Shown here in pieces: positions 37,025 to 46,428 of a stretch of DNA of 64,000 nucleotides (position 1 is the stretch's first letter; the number at the start of each line of letters is the position of its first letter). The position numbers were made by a program, and so were the translations under genes. The notes under the pieces are model-generated. The model had not been told where the DNA came from, did not search any database, and saw only the letters and a list, made by a program, of their open reading frames with translations. This DNA comes from Bryobacteraceae bacterium (GTDB taxonomy: Bacteria; Acidobacteriota; Terriglobia; Bryobacterales; Bryobacteraceae), in assembly GCA_030041985.1 (NCBI GenBank), contig JASIAM010000127.1, positions 1 to 64,000 of the forward strand. Reading direction: 5' to 3'.

Positions 37025-38257
37025 CTACTTATGCGCGAGCTTCGCAAAGCGCTCTGCGGCCGCTTCCAGTGTTGCCAGTTGCTTGCAGAAGCAAAAACGC
37101 ATTTGCTGAGATCCGTCCTGCGGATTCGCGTAGAAGCTCGAGCCAGGTACTCCGATGACGCCCACCTCGCTGAGTAAGTGGCGGGCAAATGCGAGATCGT
37201 CGGCGAAGCCGAAACCTGAAATGTCCGTCATGATGTAGTAGGCACCCTTCGGCCGGAAACAGCGGAAACCGGCATCTTCCAATACTGCAAGGAGCTTGTC
37301 GCGGCGTACGGCGTAGTCGTGTGAAAGGCTCGCGTAGTATTCGTCGCTTGTTCCAAGCGCAACCGCGCTGGCCTGCTGCAGCGGCGCGGCCGCGCCAACC
37401 GTGAGAAAGTCGTGCACCTTCCGGATCGAGTTAGTGAGATCCGGCGGCGCAATCACCCACCCCACACGCCATCCTGTCACCGCGAAGGTCTTGCTCATAC
37501 TATTGATCAGAACCGAGCGCTCTCGCATATTCGGCAGGGTCGCCATGGGGATGTGCCGCTCGCCTTCATAAATTATGTGCTCGTAAATCTCATCCGTGAT
37601 CGCCAGTGCGTCGAATTCGCGGCACAAATCTCCGATGTACGCCAGTTCCTGGCGCGTAAACACCTTACCCGTGGGGTTGTTCGGTGTGTTCAAAATGATT
37701 GCTTTCGTTCGCCCGGAAAATGCCCCTCGCAGCTCTTCCGGATCGAAGTTCCAATCCGGCGGATCGAGTCGCACGAAGCGCGGAACGGCGCCGCAGAGCT
37801 GCACATCCGGCCCGTAGTTTTCATAAAACGGATCGAAACAGATCACTTCGTCGCCGGAATTTATGGTGGCGAGCAGAGAAGCGATCATGCCCTCGGTAGC
37901 ACCGCAAGTGACAGTGATTTCCGCCTCCGCGTCAACTTCCACTCCGTACGAGCGGCGATACTTGGCGGCGATGGCGTCGCGCAGCGCCTTGGCGCCCCAG
38001 GTGATCGCGTACTGATTCAAATCGGCGTCGATCGCCGCATGGGCAGCCTGTTTGATTTCGGCAGGCGCGGCGAAGTCCGGAAAGCCCTGCGCCAGGTTGA
38101 CCGCGCCATGGCGCATCGCCAACCGAGTCATCTCGCGAATGACAGACTCGGTAAAATCGCGTGTTCTCAGGCTCTGAAATCGAGGCCGCGCAGCTTTGCC
38201 CGAACGCGCAGCTTTTGCCAAGTCGGTCACGGTTGCTGGAACGGAAGTGCTAGACAT
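37025..38257 (-). CDS. Class I/II aminotransferase
   Basis: 410 aa from ATG 38257 (AGAAGAA upstream); in-frame starts at 38284 and 38323 are possible. The fold-type I PLP pattern is complete: 'NLAQGFPDFAAP', 'CGATEGMIASLL' (phosphate loop), 'NTPNNPTGKVF', 'ITDEIYEHIIY' (Asp-Tyr), 'SMSKTFAVTGWRVGW' (Lys Schiff base) and 'MRFCFCK' with Arg binding the carboxylate. The 'FPDF' and overall pattern fit kynurenine/methionine aminotransferase-like (YbdL-like) enzymes. It lies 116 bp downstream of the flavin-reductase gene; whether it belongs to the large operon is unclear. Confidence 0.9.
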   Translation of the reverse strand: MSSTSVPATVTDLAKAARSGKAARPRFQSLRTRDFTESVIREMTRLAMRHGAVNLAQGFPDFAAPAEIKQAAHAAIDADLNQYAITWGAKALRDAIAAKYRRSYGVEVDAEAEITVTCGATEGMIASLLATINSGDEVICFDPFYENYGPDVQLCGAVPRFVRLDPPDWNFDPEELRGAFSGRTKAIILNTPNNPTGKVFTRQELAYIGDLCREFDALAITDEIYEHIIYEGERHIPMATLPNMRERSVLINSMSKTFAVTGWRVGWVIAPPDLTNSIRKVHDFLTVGAAAPLQQASAVALGTSDEYYASLSHDYAVRRDKLLAVLEDAGFRCFRPKGAYYIMTDISGFGFADDLAFARHLLSEVGVIGVPGSSFYANPQDGSQQMRFCFCKQLATLEAAAERFAKLAHK

Positions 38258-38373
38258 AGGTTCTTCTGAAATTTCAGATCTCATCGAATGAACGTACGGA
38301 CGCCCAAGCCCGCCATCAGCCACCGGCTAATTCCTATGGCTATACTATACCAACTCGACCGATTTTGGCCAGA

Positions 38374-39450
38374 TCAGCTACGACTAGTGGGTAGAGTCGA
38401 GAATGGGCGCGAGCACTCAAGCGAAGGCCGACAGTCTGCGTTGTCCGGCCCGCGCTTGTTCGTCAAGTCCTCGGCCATCGACGCCTGCAACATTGCGCTG
38501 TCTCCGCCGAGCCGCCAAAATTGATAGAACCCATGTACGATACAAGCCTGAAGTTCTTTGGACTGGACTTGGCCGGAAACGATTCGTCCGACGAAGAACC
38601 GGTGACTACCAATTTTCTGGCTTTTTTCGACTTGGATTTCGCGCACCCTCGTTGCAAAGTTTGGGACTGGAATTCCAAAAGTCATTGACGGTTTTGTTTC
38701 AAACGGGAGTTGCCGCCAGTCTATAGATTCTTTCTTGTGATTGCACGCCAATCGAAACGCAACAGAACACCACGGGAGGGGAACGGTACTCACTGCGAGG
38801 TGATTGACACGTTCTACAAGATGTGCAGCTAATCTCATTTCCCTGAGCGCGAATCCGAAATAGCCTTTGCCGAGATCTCCAGCGAGATTCATGGGAAAGA
38901 TATTCCCGTTTGTCCTATCACCGACACTTGCCAGGTACAAAGGATGGGGCCGAATGAAGGTGACCACTGCAGCCCGCTGTTCGCGCAGAGTCATCCGTAT
39001 GTCGGAAGGATCACTTCTCTTGAATTGCGAGTATGCCTGAAGCAGGTAATGGGCCCAAAGGCGAGGTCTCGGCAGACAATAATTAGTTGACTTCCGCGCT
39101 TGAAATAAGATGAATTCTGAGGAGCCGATGGATATAGCCGAGCGGAACCTCAAACTGATCTCGCCCAGCACCCGCTTCGAGCCGTCTCGCTCACAGAATC
39201 TCAATGCGACCGTCCGGAAGCTGTTCTCACTGAGTTTGTGACCCTTGTCAAAGGCGATACAGATACACAGTGGAGCGGTGCAGGCAGTGGTCAACTGATC
39301 TGTAACCTCGTGCGGCGTGCCGATTCCATAGAGCCACACGGATACCTCGGATTGCGGTTCAACCAGGCCGAGTGTGAATTCCTGGGGAAGTAGCGTATTA
39401 CCAAACGCGATCTTCTGTATCCTCTTACGGCATTCTTCGATTAAGCGCAC
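38374..39450 (-). CDS. Flavin reductase-like FMN-binding protein
   Basis: 358 aa from GTG 39450, overlapping the sugar O-methyltransferase end by 10 bp. The N-terminal ~150 residues have no motif I know. The central part has 'LYLASVGDRTNGNIFPMNLAG' and later 'SHRFFVGRIVSG', which recall the split-barrel FMN-binding fold of flavin reductases that supply FADH2/FMNH2 to monooxygenases. It is the last gene of the radical SAM operon and could provide reduced flavin or electrons for an oxidoreductive step. The family call is by motif only. Confidence 0.55.
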   Translation of the reverse strand: MRLIEECRKRIQKIAFGNTLLPQEFTLGLVEPQSEVSVWLYGIGTPHEVTDQLTTACTAPLCICIAFDKGHKLSENSFRTVALRFCERDGSKRVLGEISLRFRSAISIGSSEFILFQARKSTNYCLPRPRLWAHYLLQAYSQFKRSDPSDIRMTLREQRAAVVTFIRPHPLYLASVGDRTNGNIFPMNLAGDLGKGYFGFALREMRLAAHLVERVNHLAVSTVPLPWCSVAFRLACNHKKESIDWRQLPFETKPSMTFGIPVPNFATRVREIQVEKSQKIGSHRFFVGRIVSGQVQSKELQACIVHGFYQFWRLGGDSAMLQASMAEDLTNKRGPDNADCRPSLECSRPFSTLPTSRS

Positions 39451-40619
39451 ATGGGTTGCTCCGAGTCAATTTCATAGAGGCATTCCACTTCCTTCGCGTT
39501 TGGAGCTATATGGCCGTTCCAGCGAGAAATACGGAGCTCCACAGGCCGGCCTTGCGATATGAGATCGGCGGCGCGGCAATGGCCGAGATACAGAAACCGG
39601 CTCCGCGTCATACCAGTTATAACTCTGAGATATTCGTCCATAACTCCATCCGCCAAGTCGGACATTGCGTGAGAGCTGAACGTAACATCGACACTTTTCG
39701 GCGGTATTTTTTCCATTTCGAACAATGGCATCAGCACCACATCGGAGGCCGCCAGCGTCTCAGCCGTCAGTTCCTGCTCTCCATAGAGCAGAAACCTCAA
39801 TGCGGGGAAGGCTTTCAAAAGATAGTAAGACGCCAAGGCAACACTTTCCGGAACGTCGAAATCGATATACCGCAGATACTCTTGATTACGGATGAGGTAG
39901 TAAGCCATCCGTCCGTACCCGCCTCCAATCTCTGCGGCCACACATGGGTCACGCTTATGGCGGAGGGGGAGCAGCGACGATATCTTCTCCGCGCAATAGT
40001 GATGATATTCGGCGCCGGACGAAACTAACGTACCTTCGATCCGCACACCAAATGGGTTGCCGATCGGCGGTCCGGCAAGTTCGGATATGGCGAAGCGGCC
40101 CGACATTTCCGAAAGCCAGTGATCGATACGGTACAAAGCATCGCCGATGTACGCGTGGAGGTAAACATCATCTATCGGGTCGCGGAAGTAGGCGTTCCGC
40201 ATGCCGAAAGGCACGGATACCAAACCGGTAGCGCAGGGATCGCGAAAGAAGTTGCGGTAGATCATTTGCAGCCGGCCAATGCCGCGGCCACGAAGCGCTT
40301 CCATCACAGGCGCGAGGCTACTTCTCCGCAGTTCGCTCCACCACCCGGTAGCTTCATAAGCAGCGGAGACACGCTGCTGCGTTGCGACGGCCTTCGCGTA
40401 CGCGTTCGAGATTCTCACCAACAGGTCGCGATCGTCGCCCGATTCCTCCAAGCGAGACGCAAACCCATCCCGGACATTCTGCAGATTGTAACGGGAATCC
40501 CCCTTATAGTAGCGCTCACTATGGGTGGCAAAACGCCTCATACGGTATTGCGCAGGGAGGCGGGTTTTAGCAATGCGCGCTGCTCGAATCGGGTGGAGCA
40601 CGTGCTTGATGCGCATCAT
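39441..40619 (-). CDS. Putative sugar O-methyltransferase
   Basis: 392 aa. ATG 40619 overlaps the radical SAM gene's stop as ATGA. The SAM-binding motif I is 'CVAAEIGGGYGRMAYYLIR', and the C-terminal part 'DVTFSSHAMSDL' follows the pattern of the TIGR04371 type (putative sugar O-methyltransferase). An N-terminal ~200-residue region has no recognised domain. It would methylate a hydroxyl on a sugar or polyol. The flavin-reductase gene overlaps its end by 10 bp. The sugar is unknown. Confidence 0.65.
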   Translation of the reverse strand: MMRIKHVLHPIRAARIAKTRLPAQYRMRRFATHSERYYKGDSRYNLQNVRDGFASRLEESGDDRDLLVRISNAYAKAVATQQRVSAAYEATGWWSELRRSSLAPVMEALRGRGIGRLQMIYRNFFRDPCATGLVSVPFGMRNAYFRDPIDDVYLHAYIGDALYRIDHWLSEMSGRFAISELAGPPIGNPFGVRIEGTLVSSGAEYHHYCAEKISSLLPLRHKRDPCVAAEIGGGYGRMAYYLIRNQEYLRYIDFDVPESVALASYYLLKAFPALRFLLYGEQELTAETLAASDVVLMPLFEMEKIPPKSVDVTFSSHAMSDLADGVMDEYLRVITGMTRSRFLYLGHCRAADLISQGRPVELRISRWNGHIAPNAKEVECLYEIDSEQPMCA

Positions 40620-41590
40620 TGCAGATAGAGAGAGCATACGCAGCGACGGCAAACGGGATTAGCGGCGGGGTTCAGGGTTGACCGGAAGGCGATCGCCGCA
40701 GGACCATTCAGTATGTCTGCGGCGCTGCGATCGGGACCGATTCTACCTATTGGCGAATGGAAGAAACAGGGCCGCACCGTGCCATCCGCTTCGATCACTG
40801 CCGAGACCCACGGCGCGTTGCACCGCGGGGCAACAGGTGTCACGAGTCCAAGATGGGCGCGGAATTGGTGAACGATCCGGCGCAGCTTTTCTGGGGTTTC
40901 CGCAATAAATCCGCCGCACTGGCCCAGGGCGATCAAGGCCTCCATCTCCGTTTCGAGTGCGGCAATCTGGTCTTCTCGAAGTGCGATCTCCTGTTGCCGC
41001 TTCAGTGGCCAGACTGCCGGGCGATTGAACGCCGTCGAGTGCAGGTCCGCCGCAAGAAAGGAAATGGAATTGAGCCGTAGATCGTGGGCGGCTTCGACTA
41101 CTTCGCGTAGGCGCGTATGGTTGGCTCTCTGCACAGTGCACCGGGCAACGATCGGCAGATCGGGGTGGAGGGCACGCACGGCCTTTACGCCCGCCGCGAG
41201 TTTGTCAAAAGCGCCATGCACACCGCGAATGAAATCGTGTAGCGGCGCCGGCCCATCCAGCGAAACGATCAAGTCATCGACGTGTGTCGCGATCCCGGCT
41301 GCATGGCGTTCCAGTAGCAGTCCCGCGGTGAGAAGCGTTACTCGAATTCTTCGTGTGCGCAGCACAGTGCACAGGCCGAAGATATCGGGGTGCATCAACG
41401 GTTCGCCGCCGGATAGCACTACCCATTTCAGCCCGTAGCCTTCGAGCGATGCCAATTGCGCTTCCAGAGTATCGCGGCTGATCGCCTCTGTTTCCGTCCG
41501 TTTCCAAATGTCACACATACGGCAGCGGCAGTTGCAGCGGCTAAATGGGTTCAGGATCAGGATGGGCAACTGATCGACCAGGCCGGTCAT
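40616..41590 (-). CDS. Radical SAM protein with SPASM-like C-terminus
   Basis: 324 aa. The [4Fe-4S]-binding motif C19-x3-C23-x2-C26 reads 'CNCRCRMC' and is followed by 'WVVLSGGEPLMHPDIF' (GGE motif) and 'LIVSLDGPA'. The C-terminal part is SPASM-like: 'CNAPWVSAVIEADGTVRPC', 'CRRCVCSLYLQ', with seven or more Cys for extra clusters. SPASM enzymes modify peptides, RiPPs or sugars. Start at ATG 41590 overlaps the amidohydrolase stop (ATGA); its own stop overlaps the next gene in the same way. No precursor peptide was found nearby. Confidence 0.85.
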   Translation of the reverse strand: MTGLVDQLPILILNPFSRCNCRCRMCDIWKRTETEAISRDTLEAQLASLEGYGLKWVVLSGGEPLMHPDIFGLCTVLRTRRIRVTLLTAGLLLERHAAGIATHVDDLIVSLDGPAPLHDFIRGVHGAFDKLAAGVKAVRALHPDLPIVARCTVQRANHTRLREVVEAAHDLRLNSISFLAADLHSTAFNRPAVWPLKRQQEIALREDQIAALETEMEALIALGQCGGFIAETPEKLRRIVHQFRAHLGLVTPVAPRCNAPWVSAVIEADGTVRPCFFHSPIGRIGPDRSAADILNGPAAIAFRSTLNPAANPVCRRCVCSLYLQ

Positions 41591-42747
41591 ACATAGACTT
41601 CCTTTCCGGCAAGGGAGACAGGCCCTTCGATCGCGGCCGAAGCCTGGGAATACAGCACCGGAACGTCGGCATCCACCAGGTAGCGGCCGCGTCCTTCGAC
41701 CGCTATGGGATGAATCGGCGGCGACGGTACGCGGTGGGCCAAATTTTCGGATATCAAACGAATTCTTCCAGCAACCATGACCAGGTGCGGTTCCAAGCCT
41801 TGCAATGCCTCGGCAGGTGTTTGACCTCGATCAGGCAAGGCGATCAGATCGGCCACGGAACCTTCGCGGATAACGCCGTAACGGCTTCCGAGTCTGAGAA
41901 CAGCCGCCGCACGGGTAGTGACCATGTCATAGATCTCGTCAAGGGAAACGCCAGTTTCTGAGTGAGCAATGCGCGTCTCATCCGATAGGTCGCCCGCGGC
42001 TGTGAGCGGTGAATCGCTCCCGAGCGCCACGCGGATACCGGAATACAGTACGTCCGGCCTGAGCGTCCGGCCTAAGGTGAAGAGGTTGGAACTGGGGCAC
42101 CAGACCAGCGCGGCCCGGCGGCGGTGCATGATGCGCAGATCGGCTGAGTCGAAACCAACGCCGTGCACAATAACCGTCCGGGCGCCGAGCACGCCTTCCT
42201 GATCCAGGCGCCGCAACTCCGTGCGGGCGTGGTCATCCACTCCCTCCGCGGCGTGTACAATGAAGGGCCATTGCGCGGGCGTACGGTCGTAGCATTCGCG
42301 CAGATCGGGGCTGAAAGCCAGGGAATGCGACCAGCCAAAGCGGCCGAGCACACGTACTGGAAAGCGATCGTCAAATACGGCGCCATCGAAAGGATTGTGA
42401 TGAGCTACGAGCGTGACGCCGCAGAGTAGATTTTTCAGCCCTCCCCAGTAGAGGCGCACCCATTTGGGTACTCGCAATTGCTCTCGGACCGGAGATTCGG
42501 CCGGCCGATAGATGTCTGCGGCCCAGGCAGTCGCGTTGGGGTAGGGACCGCGGCCCAGGCGTGGAAAGAGCGCGAATTCGAGGTGATCGTGCGTGTTGAT
42601 GAGGCCGGGGAGCAGCAGATAGCCCGAGAGATCGACTGTGGGGCAGTTCTCACGGGTGGAGAAAGTAATCCGGTTTCTCGTGATCGCGAGATCCATCCGC
42701 GCAGTGTCTCTGGCGTTGAGCGCCATTCTGGCTCCGCAGAGGATCAT
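41587..42747 (-). CDS. Metal-dependent amidohydrolase (TRZ/ATZ-like)
   Basis: 386 aa. The start is ATG 42747, overlapping the stop of the methyltransferase gene as ATGA; the frame is open to 42897 but that part is inside the upstream gene. Metal-binding motifs: 'LLPGLINTHDHLEF' (HxH), 'VHAAEGVDDHA', 'VIVHGVGFDSA' and 'GSDSPLTA' (Asp). The C-terminal part 'GVIREGSVADLIALP' is the family's composite beta-sandwich. Such enzymes hydrolyse C-N, or deaminate heteroaromatic rings. The location in the radical SAM operon suggests processing or releasing an intermediate. Confidence 0.85.
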   Translation of the reverse strand: MILCGARMALNARDTARMDLAITRNRITFSTRENCPTVDLSGYLLLPGLINTHDHLEFALFPRLGRGPYPNATAWAADIYRPAESPVREQLRVPKWVRLYWGGLKNLLCGVTLVAHHNPFDGAVFDDRFPVRVLGRFGWSHSLAFSPDLRECYDRTPAQWPFIVHAAEGVDDHARTELRRLDQEGVLGARTVIVHGVGFDSADLRIMHRRRAALVWCPSSNLFTLGRTLRPDVLYSGIRVALGSDSPLTAAGDLSDETRIAHSETGVSLDEIYDMVTTRAAAVLRLGSRYGVIREGSVADLIALPDRGQTPAEALQGLEPHLVMVAGRIRLISENLAHRVPSPPIHPIAVEGRGRYLVDADVPVLYSQASAAIEGPVSLAGKEVYV

Positions 42748-43415
42748 TGCCTTCTTCTCCATGCACTGATCAGTACTGCGGGAATTTGGCGCGCCTCGGC
42801 GAACAGCGATTCCCTGCTGGCCGCACGAAATACCATTCGTTCCGGCTCGCCGAATGCCGATTCGATGCGCCACGCAAGCGCGAGGCCCGCGCCGCAAGCG
42901 GCATCTTGCAATTGCGCTTCTGAGTAAGCACGATGGCGGATCTCAAAGATCTGCCCATTCGCGCGAAAGCTCCTGGTCCAGCCATGCGCTACGGCGCGCG
43001 GATGAAGATCGCTCACGATTACCATCGAGGCTACGCGAGCCAGTTCGCGAATTGCGGTTACGAGCGATGGAAAGTAGGCCAGGGCGAACGAGCAGAGGGC
43101 CAAATCGGCGACGCCATCCGCAAGCGGCAACGAGCCGGCATCGGCCACTGCGATTCTTCCCGTCAGGCTCGGTTTTGCGGCAGCCATCAGCAGCATTTCG
43201 CGGCATAGATCGAAACCAACGACCCGCGCCCCGCGAGCCGCGGCATAGGAAATCCAGCGCCCGGTACCAGCGGCTACATCCACGAAGACGCGGTTTTCGA
43301 GCGGCGCCAAGTGGTCCGCCAGCAAGCGCGTTTCGAGCGCGAGCAGCGGGTTGGGTCGAGCGTCGTAACCGGGCGCCCACAAACGATGCCCCTCTATGGT
43401 ATCCACCAGCATCAC
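42744..43415 (-). CDS. SAM-dependent methyltransferase
   Basis: 223 aa from GTG 43415 (GTGA overlap with the upstream stop) or ATG 43412. Motif I is 'VFVDVAAGTGRWISYAA', followed by the acidic 'VVGFDLCREML' and 'DAGSLPLADGVADLALCSFAL', a class I Rossmann fold of the UbiE/SmtA type. The target (O, N or C) cannot be read. It sits between the B12-type radical SAM gene at 43412 and the amidohydrolase gene. Confidence 0.85.
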   Translation of the reverse strand: MMLVDTIEGHRLWAPGYDARPNPLLALETRLLADHLAPLENRVFVDVAAGTGRWISYAAARGARVVGFDLCREMLLMAAAKPSLTGRIAVADAGSLPLADGVADLALCSFALAYFPSLVTAIRELARVASMVIVSDLHPRAVAHGWTRSFRANGQIFEIRHRAYSEAQLQDAACGAGLALAWRIESAFGEPERMVFRAASRESLFAEARQIPAVLISAWRRRQ

Positions 43416-44878
43416 AGGCTTTCCATGCGGGGCTTACGCAGAGTCATCAGCTTCTGTGCCCAGGCAACTTCGAGCGGAAAATCATAAAACCCCACCGCAT
43501 AACGCCAACTGCTGATCCCCTTGAGCAGTGCCCGGCCCCAGCGTCCCAGATGCGCATCTTGCACCGTGGGCCACCGCGCGCTGATGACGATCTCAAAATC
43601 GTCGATCAGGCGCTTTACCTGACCGGGCAGCCACGGCAGTGCCGGGTCGCGGCGGATGGTGTAGTCATACCAGCGTTGGCTGGCCCATTCATCCGGCGTG
43701 CGCGGGAATTGGATCTGGCCGTCGATTCCGCCGTACATGCCGTCGGGGCTTGGCGTGGGGATGTAATGCTGCACGATGATTTCCGCTTGCGGATTCAGCC
43801 GCTTGATCTTCCGGATGAAGCGAATGGTGTCCCGGGTATCGGTTTCCGGATCGCGCGGATCGCCGAATACGAACGAAAATTCAGGGATAATGCCGAACTT
43901 CCGAATGCGCTCTGCCAGTTCCAGAGTTTGCTCCGCGGTCAGTTGTTTATTCATGTCCGCCAGCACGCGGTTATTGCTGGATTCGGCGCCGCAGAAAATC
44001 ATGGTCGCCCCGGCTCGCTTCAGTGCGGCGAGGGTGGAATCCGAATAGCGCAGCAGGGTGTCGACGCGGCCCTCCGCCCACCAGCGCAGATTCAGCGGCG
44101 CCAGGAGTTCCGCCTGCTCCATAGCACGGCTCTCACTCAGGAAGAAATTGTTGTCATAAAACTGGACGGCGTCGATGCCGTAATCGCGCTGGAGGCCCTC
44201 CAGCACAGCGGCCGTGCGGGCGGGGTCTTCGGTTTTCTGCCGGCTCTCGAAGATGGGAACGACACCGCAGAACCGGCAGCGGTACGGGCACCCAATGCTC
44301 GCGTGATGGACCGCCGTGCGCCTTCCCAGGTAGGTTGGGAGGAGGTAGCGCCGGACGTCGCCGAGGCGGTGATAGGGCAAGCGAGGAAAATCATTGGGCG
44401 AGCGCAGTGGCCGCTCCGGGTTGTGCACATGCAAGCCGAATTGATCCTTGTACGATAGGCCGCGCACTGCGGCGAAACCGCGTCCAGCGCGCAGCGCCGC
44501 GAGCCATTCGAGGAACGTGTCCTCACCCTGACCGCGTATGGCGAAATCGACATACCCGGCATTGAGCGCCGTATCGGCATAGAGCGATGGAAAGTAGCCA
44601 CCCCATACGATCGGAATTTTGGGGTAGCGGCCGCGAATGTGTTTCGAAAGCGGAATCGCTGTGACCATCTGCGGCCCCGGCATCACGGATACTGCGACCG
44701 CTTCCACGTGGTGGGAAGCGATCAGCCGATCGAGCGCCAGTTCGGGGTGCGGGTCCAGGTTGCCGTCTACGATGGCATAGTCGGCATTGCCTTCCAGCAC
44801 CGCGCCTATGGAAAGGATAGAGAGAGGGAACCGCCGATTGTGGGGGCGGCCGGATCGGGGATGTAACAGAATGATCAT
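43412..44878 (-). CDS. Radical SAM protein with N-terminal cobalamin-binding-like region
   Basis: 488 aa from ATG 44878, overlapping the methyltransferase upstream (ATGA). The N-terminal ~170 residues are a B12-binding Rossmann-like region: 'PLSILSIGAVLEGNADYAIVDG', 'SVMPGPQM', 'PIVWGGYFPSLY', 'AIRGQGED'. No DxHxxG motif is present, as in many class B radical SAM proteins. The radical SAM core has C197-x3-C201-x2-C204 ('CPYRCRFC') then 'IDAVQFYDNNFF'. A C-terminal region of ~150 residues follows. It could methylate or rearrange an unactivated carbon, but that is inference. Confidence 0.87.
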   Translation of the reverse strand: MIILLHPRSGRPHNRRFPLSILSIGAVLEGNADYAIVDGNLDPHPELALDRLIASHHVEAVAVSVMPGPQMVTAIPLSKHIRGRYPKIPIVWGGYFPSLYADTALNAGYVDFAIRGQGEDTFLEWLAALRAGRGFAAVRGLSYKDQFGLHVHNPERPLRSPNDFPRLPYHRLGDVRRYLLPTYLGRRTAVHHASIGCPYRCRFCGVVPIFESRQKTEDPARTAAVLEGLQRDYGIDAVQFYDNNFFLSESRAMEQAELLAPLNLRWWAEGRVDTLLRYSDSTLAALKRAGATMIFCGAESSNNRVLADMNKQLTAEQTLELAERIRKFGIIPEFSFVFGDPRDPETDTRDTIRFIRKIKRLNPQAEIIVQHYIPTPSPDGMYGGIDGQIQFPRTPDEWASQRWYDYTIRRDPALPWLPGQVKRLIDDFEIVISARWPTVQDAHLGRWGRALLKGISSWRYAVGFYDFPLEVAWAQKLMTLRKPRMESL

Positions 44879-45669
44879 CTGTCAATAAATCTCCCTGTGA
44901 GAATGAAAAATCGCGATGGAGGCCGCTGGTGCAAGATACGGGCCTTCCATGGCCGCCAGCTCCATCGCCAGCCATACCAGGGATAGCTGCAGCGCCATTC
45001 TATCCGGAGATCGCGCGCAAGCTCGGCCAGCATCGCCTCATCGAAAAATTCGATGCTGGGCACGGCGTCCGAGCGAAATCCATAGGTCCGCTCAAACCAT
45101 CCATGGCGCTCGCGCAGCATGCGCTCCCCATGCTCGCGGCGCCGGTACACGGGCGAATCGAGGATTACCACCAGGCCACCGGGACGCAGGCATCGCTTGG
45201 CTTCGGCGAGCGTGCGCCGGTAGTCGGTCGAATAGTGAATGGAAGCGTTGTAAAGGATCATGTCGAAGCGCGCGCCGGCGAAAGGAAGACAGTCGAACTC
45301 CGCCTCCACAGCGGCGAATGCACACGGATAATTGCGCCGCGCGCCCAGGCCGTCTTTGTGATCGGTCACAATGTCGAGCGCCACACTGCGGTGCCCGCGC
45401 TGCGCCAGGCGGTAGGACATCCACCCATTGCCCGCGCCGAGATCCAAAATTTGGAGAGGGCGGCGCAGTTGCCTCTCGGCCTCGCTCAGAATCTTGTACT
45501 CAAAATAACGGTACGTGCGGGCCCGGATTTCCCATTGCGCGGTCAGTTTTCCGGATAGGTCGCGATAAGGCAGAGCCTGGTAATACTCCGGCTGGTCCGA
45601 CCCACGCCCTTCGGCGTGGCGAATCGTGATGTACTCGGCGATGAAGCGCCGGCGCATGGCCGCTTCCAT
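44875..45669 (-). CDS. SAM-dependent methyltransferase
   Basis: 264 aa. Motif I is 'ILDLGAGNGWMSYRLAQRG', followed by 'VALDIVTDHKDGLG', 'AVEAEFDCLPFAGARFDMIL' and 'LRPGGLVVILDSPVY', a class I fold close to Methyltransf_11. The N-terminal ~70 residues carry a helical cap. The gene starts 2 bp after the stop of the methyltransferase at 45672 and ends with ATGA into the next gene, so it is coupled to the radical SAM gene. Substrate unknown. Confidence 0.88.
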   Translation of the reverse strand: MEAAMRRRFIAEYITIRHAEGRGSDQPEYYQALPYRDLSGKLTAQWEIRARTYRYFEYKILSEAERQLRRPLQILDLGAGNGWMSYRLAQRGHRSVALDIVTDHKDGLGARRNYPCAFAAVEAEFDCLPFAGARFDMILYNASIHYSTDYRRTLAEAKRCLRPGGLVVILDSPVYRRREHGERMLRERHGWFERTYGFRSDAVPSIEFFDEAMLAELARDLRIEWRCSYPWYGWRWSWRPWKARILHQRPPSRFFILTGRFIDR

Positions 45670-45671
45670 GG

Positions 45672-46427
45672 TTACTCCAAATTCGCCCGTCGCCTTCGGA
45701 AGATGAGCAGCCGATGATCGGCGAGCGACCGGGCCACGGGCAGTCCGCCAATCCAGCGGTCGATTTCCCCGAACACGCGGAGCACTGCCGGCGGCAGCCC
45801 GCGAACGTAAGATGGCGGCACGCAGATTCCGATTCCCGCCGTGCTGATGAGTTCGAATTCAGGGGCAAAGGTCCGCCGCAAATTTCGCACGGTGGGATAG
45901 AACACGCGCACGCCGAAGCCGGAGTGGAAATAGGAACCGGTCGAGCGGCGGAACGCCTTTCGCGCGCAGCCGCGGAGCAGATACGAGGCCGTTTCCCAAA
46001 GGCAGAATCGTCCCATGATGCAAAGCACCGCGTAGCCTCCAGGGCGCACCAGAGGAGCCATGCGGCCCACATCGGCCACGCAGTTCAGTGCGCCGAAGTT
46101 GGAGAGCACCACGTCGAACTGTTCTTCGATCCGCAAAATATTTTCGATCGCCAACACGCGTGCATCGACGCCACGCGCCTGCGCCCGTTTCACCATTTCG
46201 CTGGAGGCGTCAATGGCGGTCACGCGCATGCCCAACCGCATCAGCCACGCCGCATCTTCGCCGGTTCCGCAGCCGAGATCCAAAACTCGATCACCGGCAC
46301 GGAAAATGGGGAGAATGCGACACCACACTGCGTCGCGCTGCAATCGGCCGACGGGCGCATCGGTCCAAAGCGCGTCATACTCTGGCGCGAGTTGATCGAA
46401 GGCGGCCTGGACAGCGCCAGCTTGCAT
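45672..46427 (-). CDS. SAM-dependent methyltransferase
   Basis: 251 aa. The start at 46427 is one base beyond the radical SAM gene's stop; GGAGG lies 6-10 bases before it, inside that gene's last codons. Motif I is 'VLDLGCGTGEDAAWLMRLG', followed by 'VTAIDASSEMVKRAQARG', 'NFGALNCVADVGRMAPLVRPGG'. 'PEYDALW' at the N-terminus is typical of the UbiE-like group. The C-terminal part is longer than average. Function in the operon is unknown; it probably N- or O-methylates a product. Confidence 0.87.
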   Translation of the reverse strand: MQAGAVQAAFDQLAPEYDALWTDAPVGRLQRDAVWCRILPIFRAGDRVLDLGCGTGEDAAWLMRLGMRVTAIDASSEMVKRAQARGVDARVLAIENILRIEEQFDVVLSNFGALNCVADVGRMAPLVRPGGYAVLCIMGRFCLWETASYLLRGCARKAFRRSTGSYFHSGFGVRVFYPTVRNLRRTFAPEFELISTAGIGICVPPSYVRGLPPAVLRVFGEIDRWIGGLPVARSLADHRLLIFRRRRANLE

Positions 46428-46428
46428 T

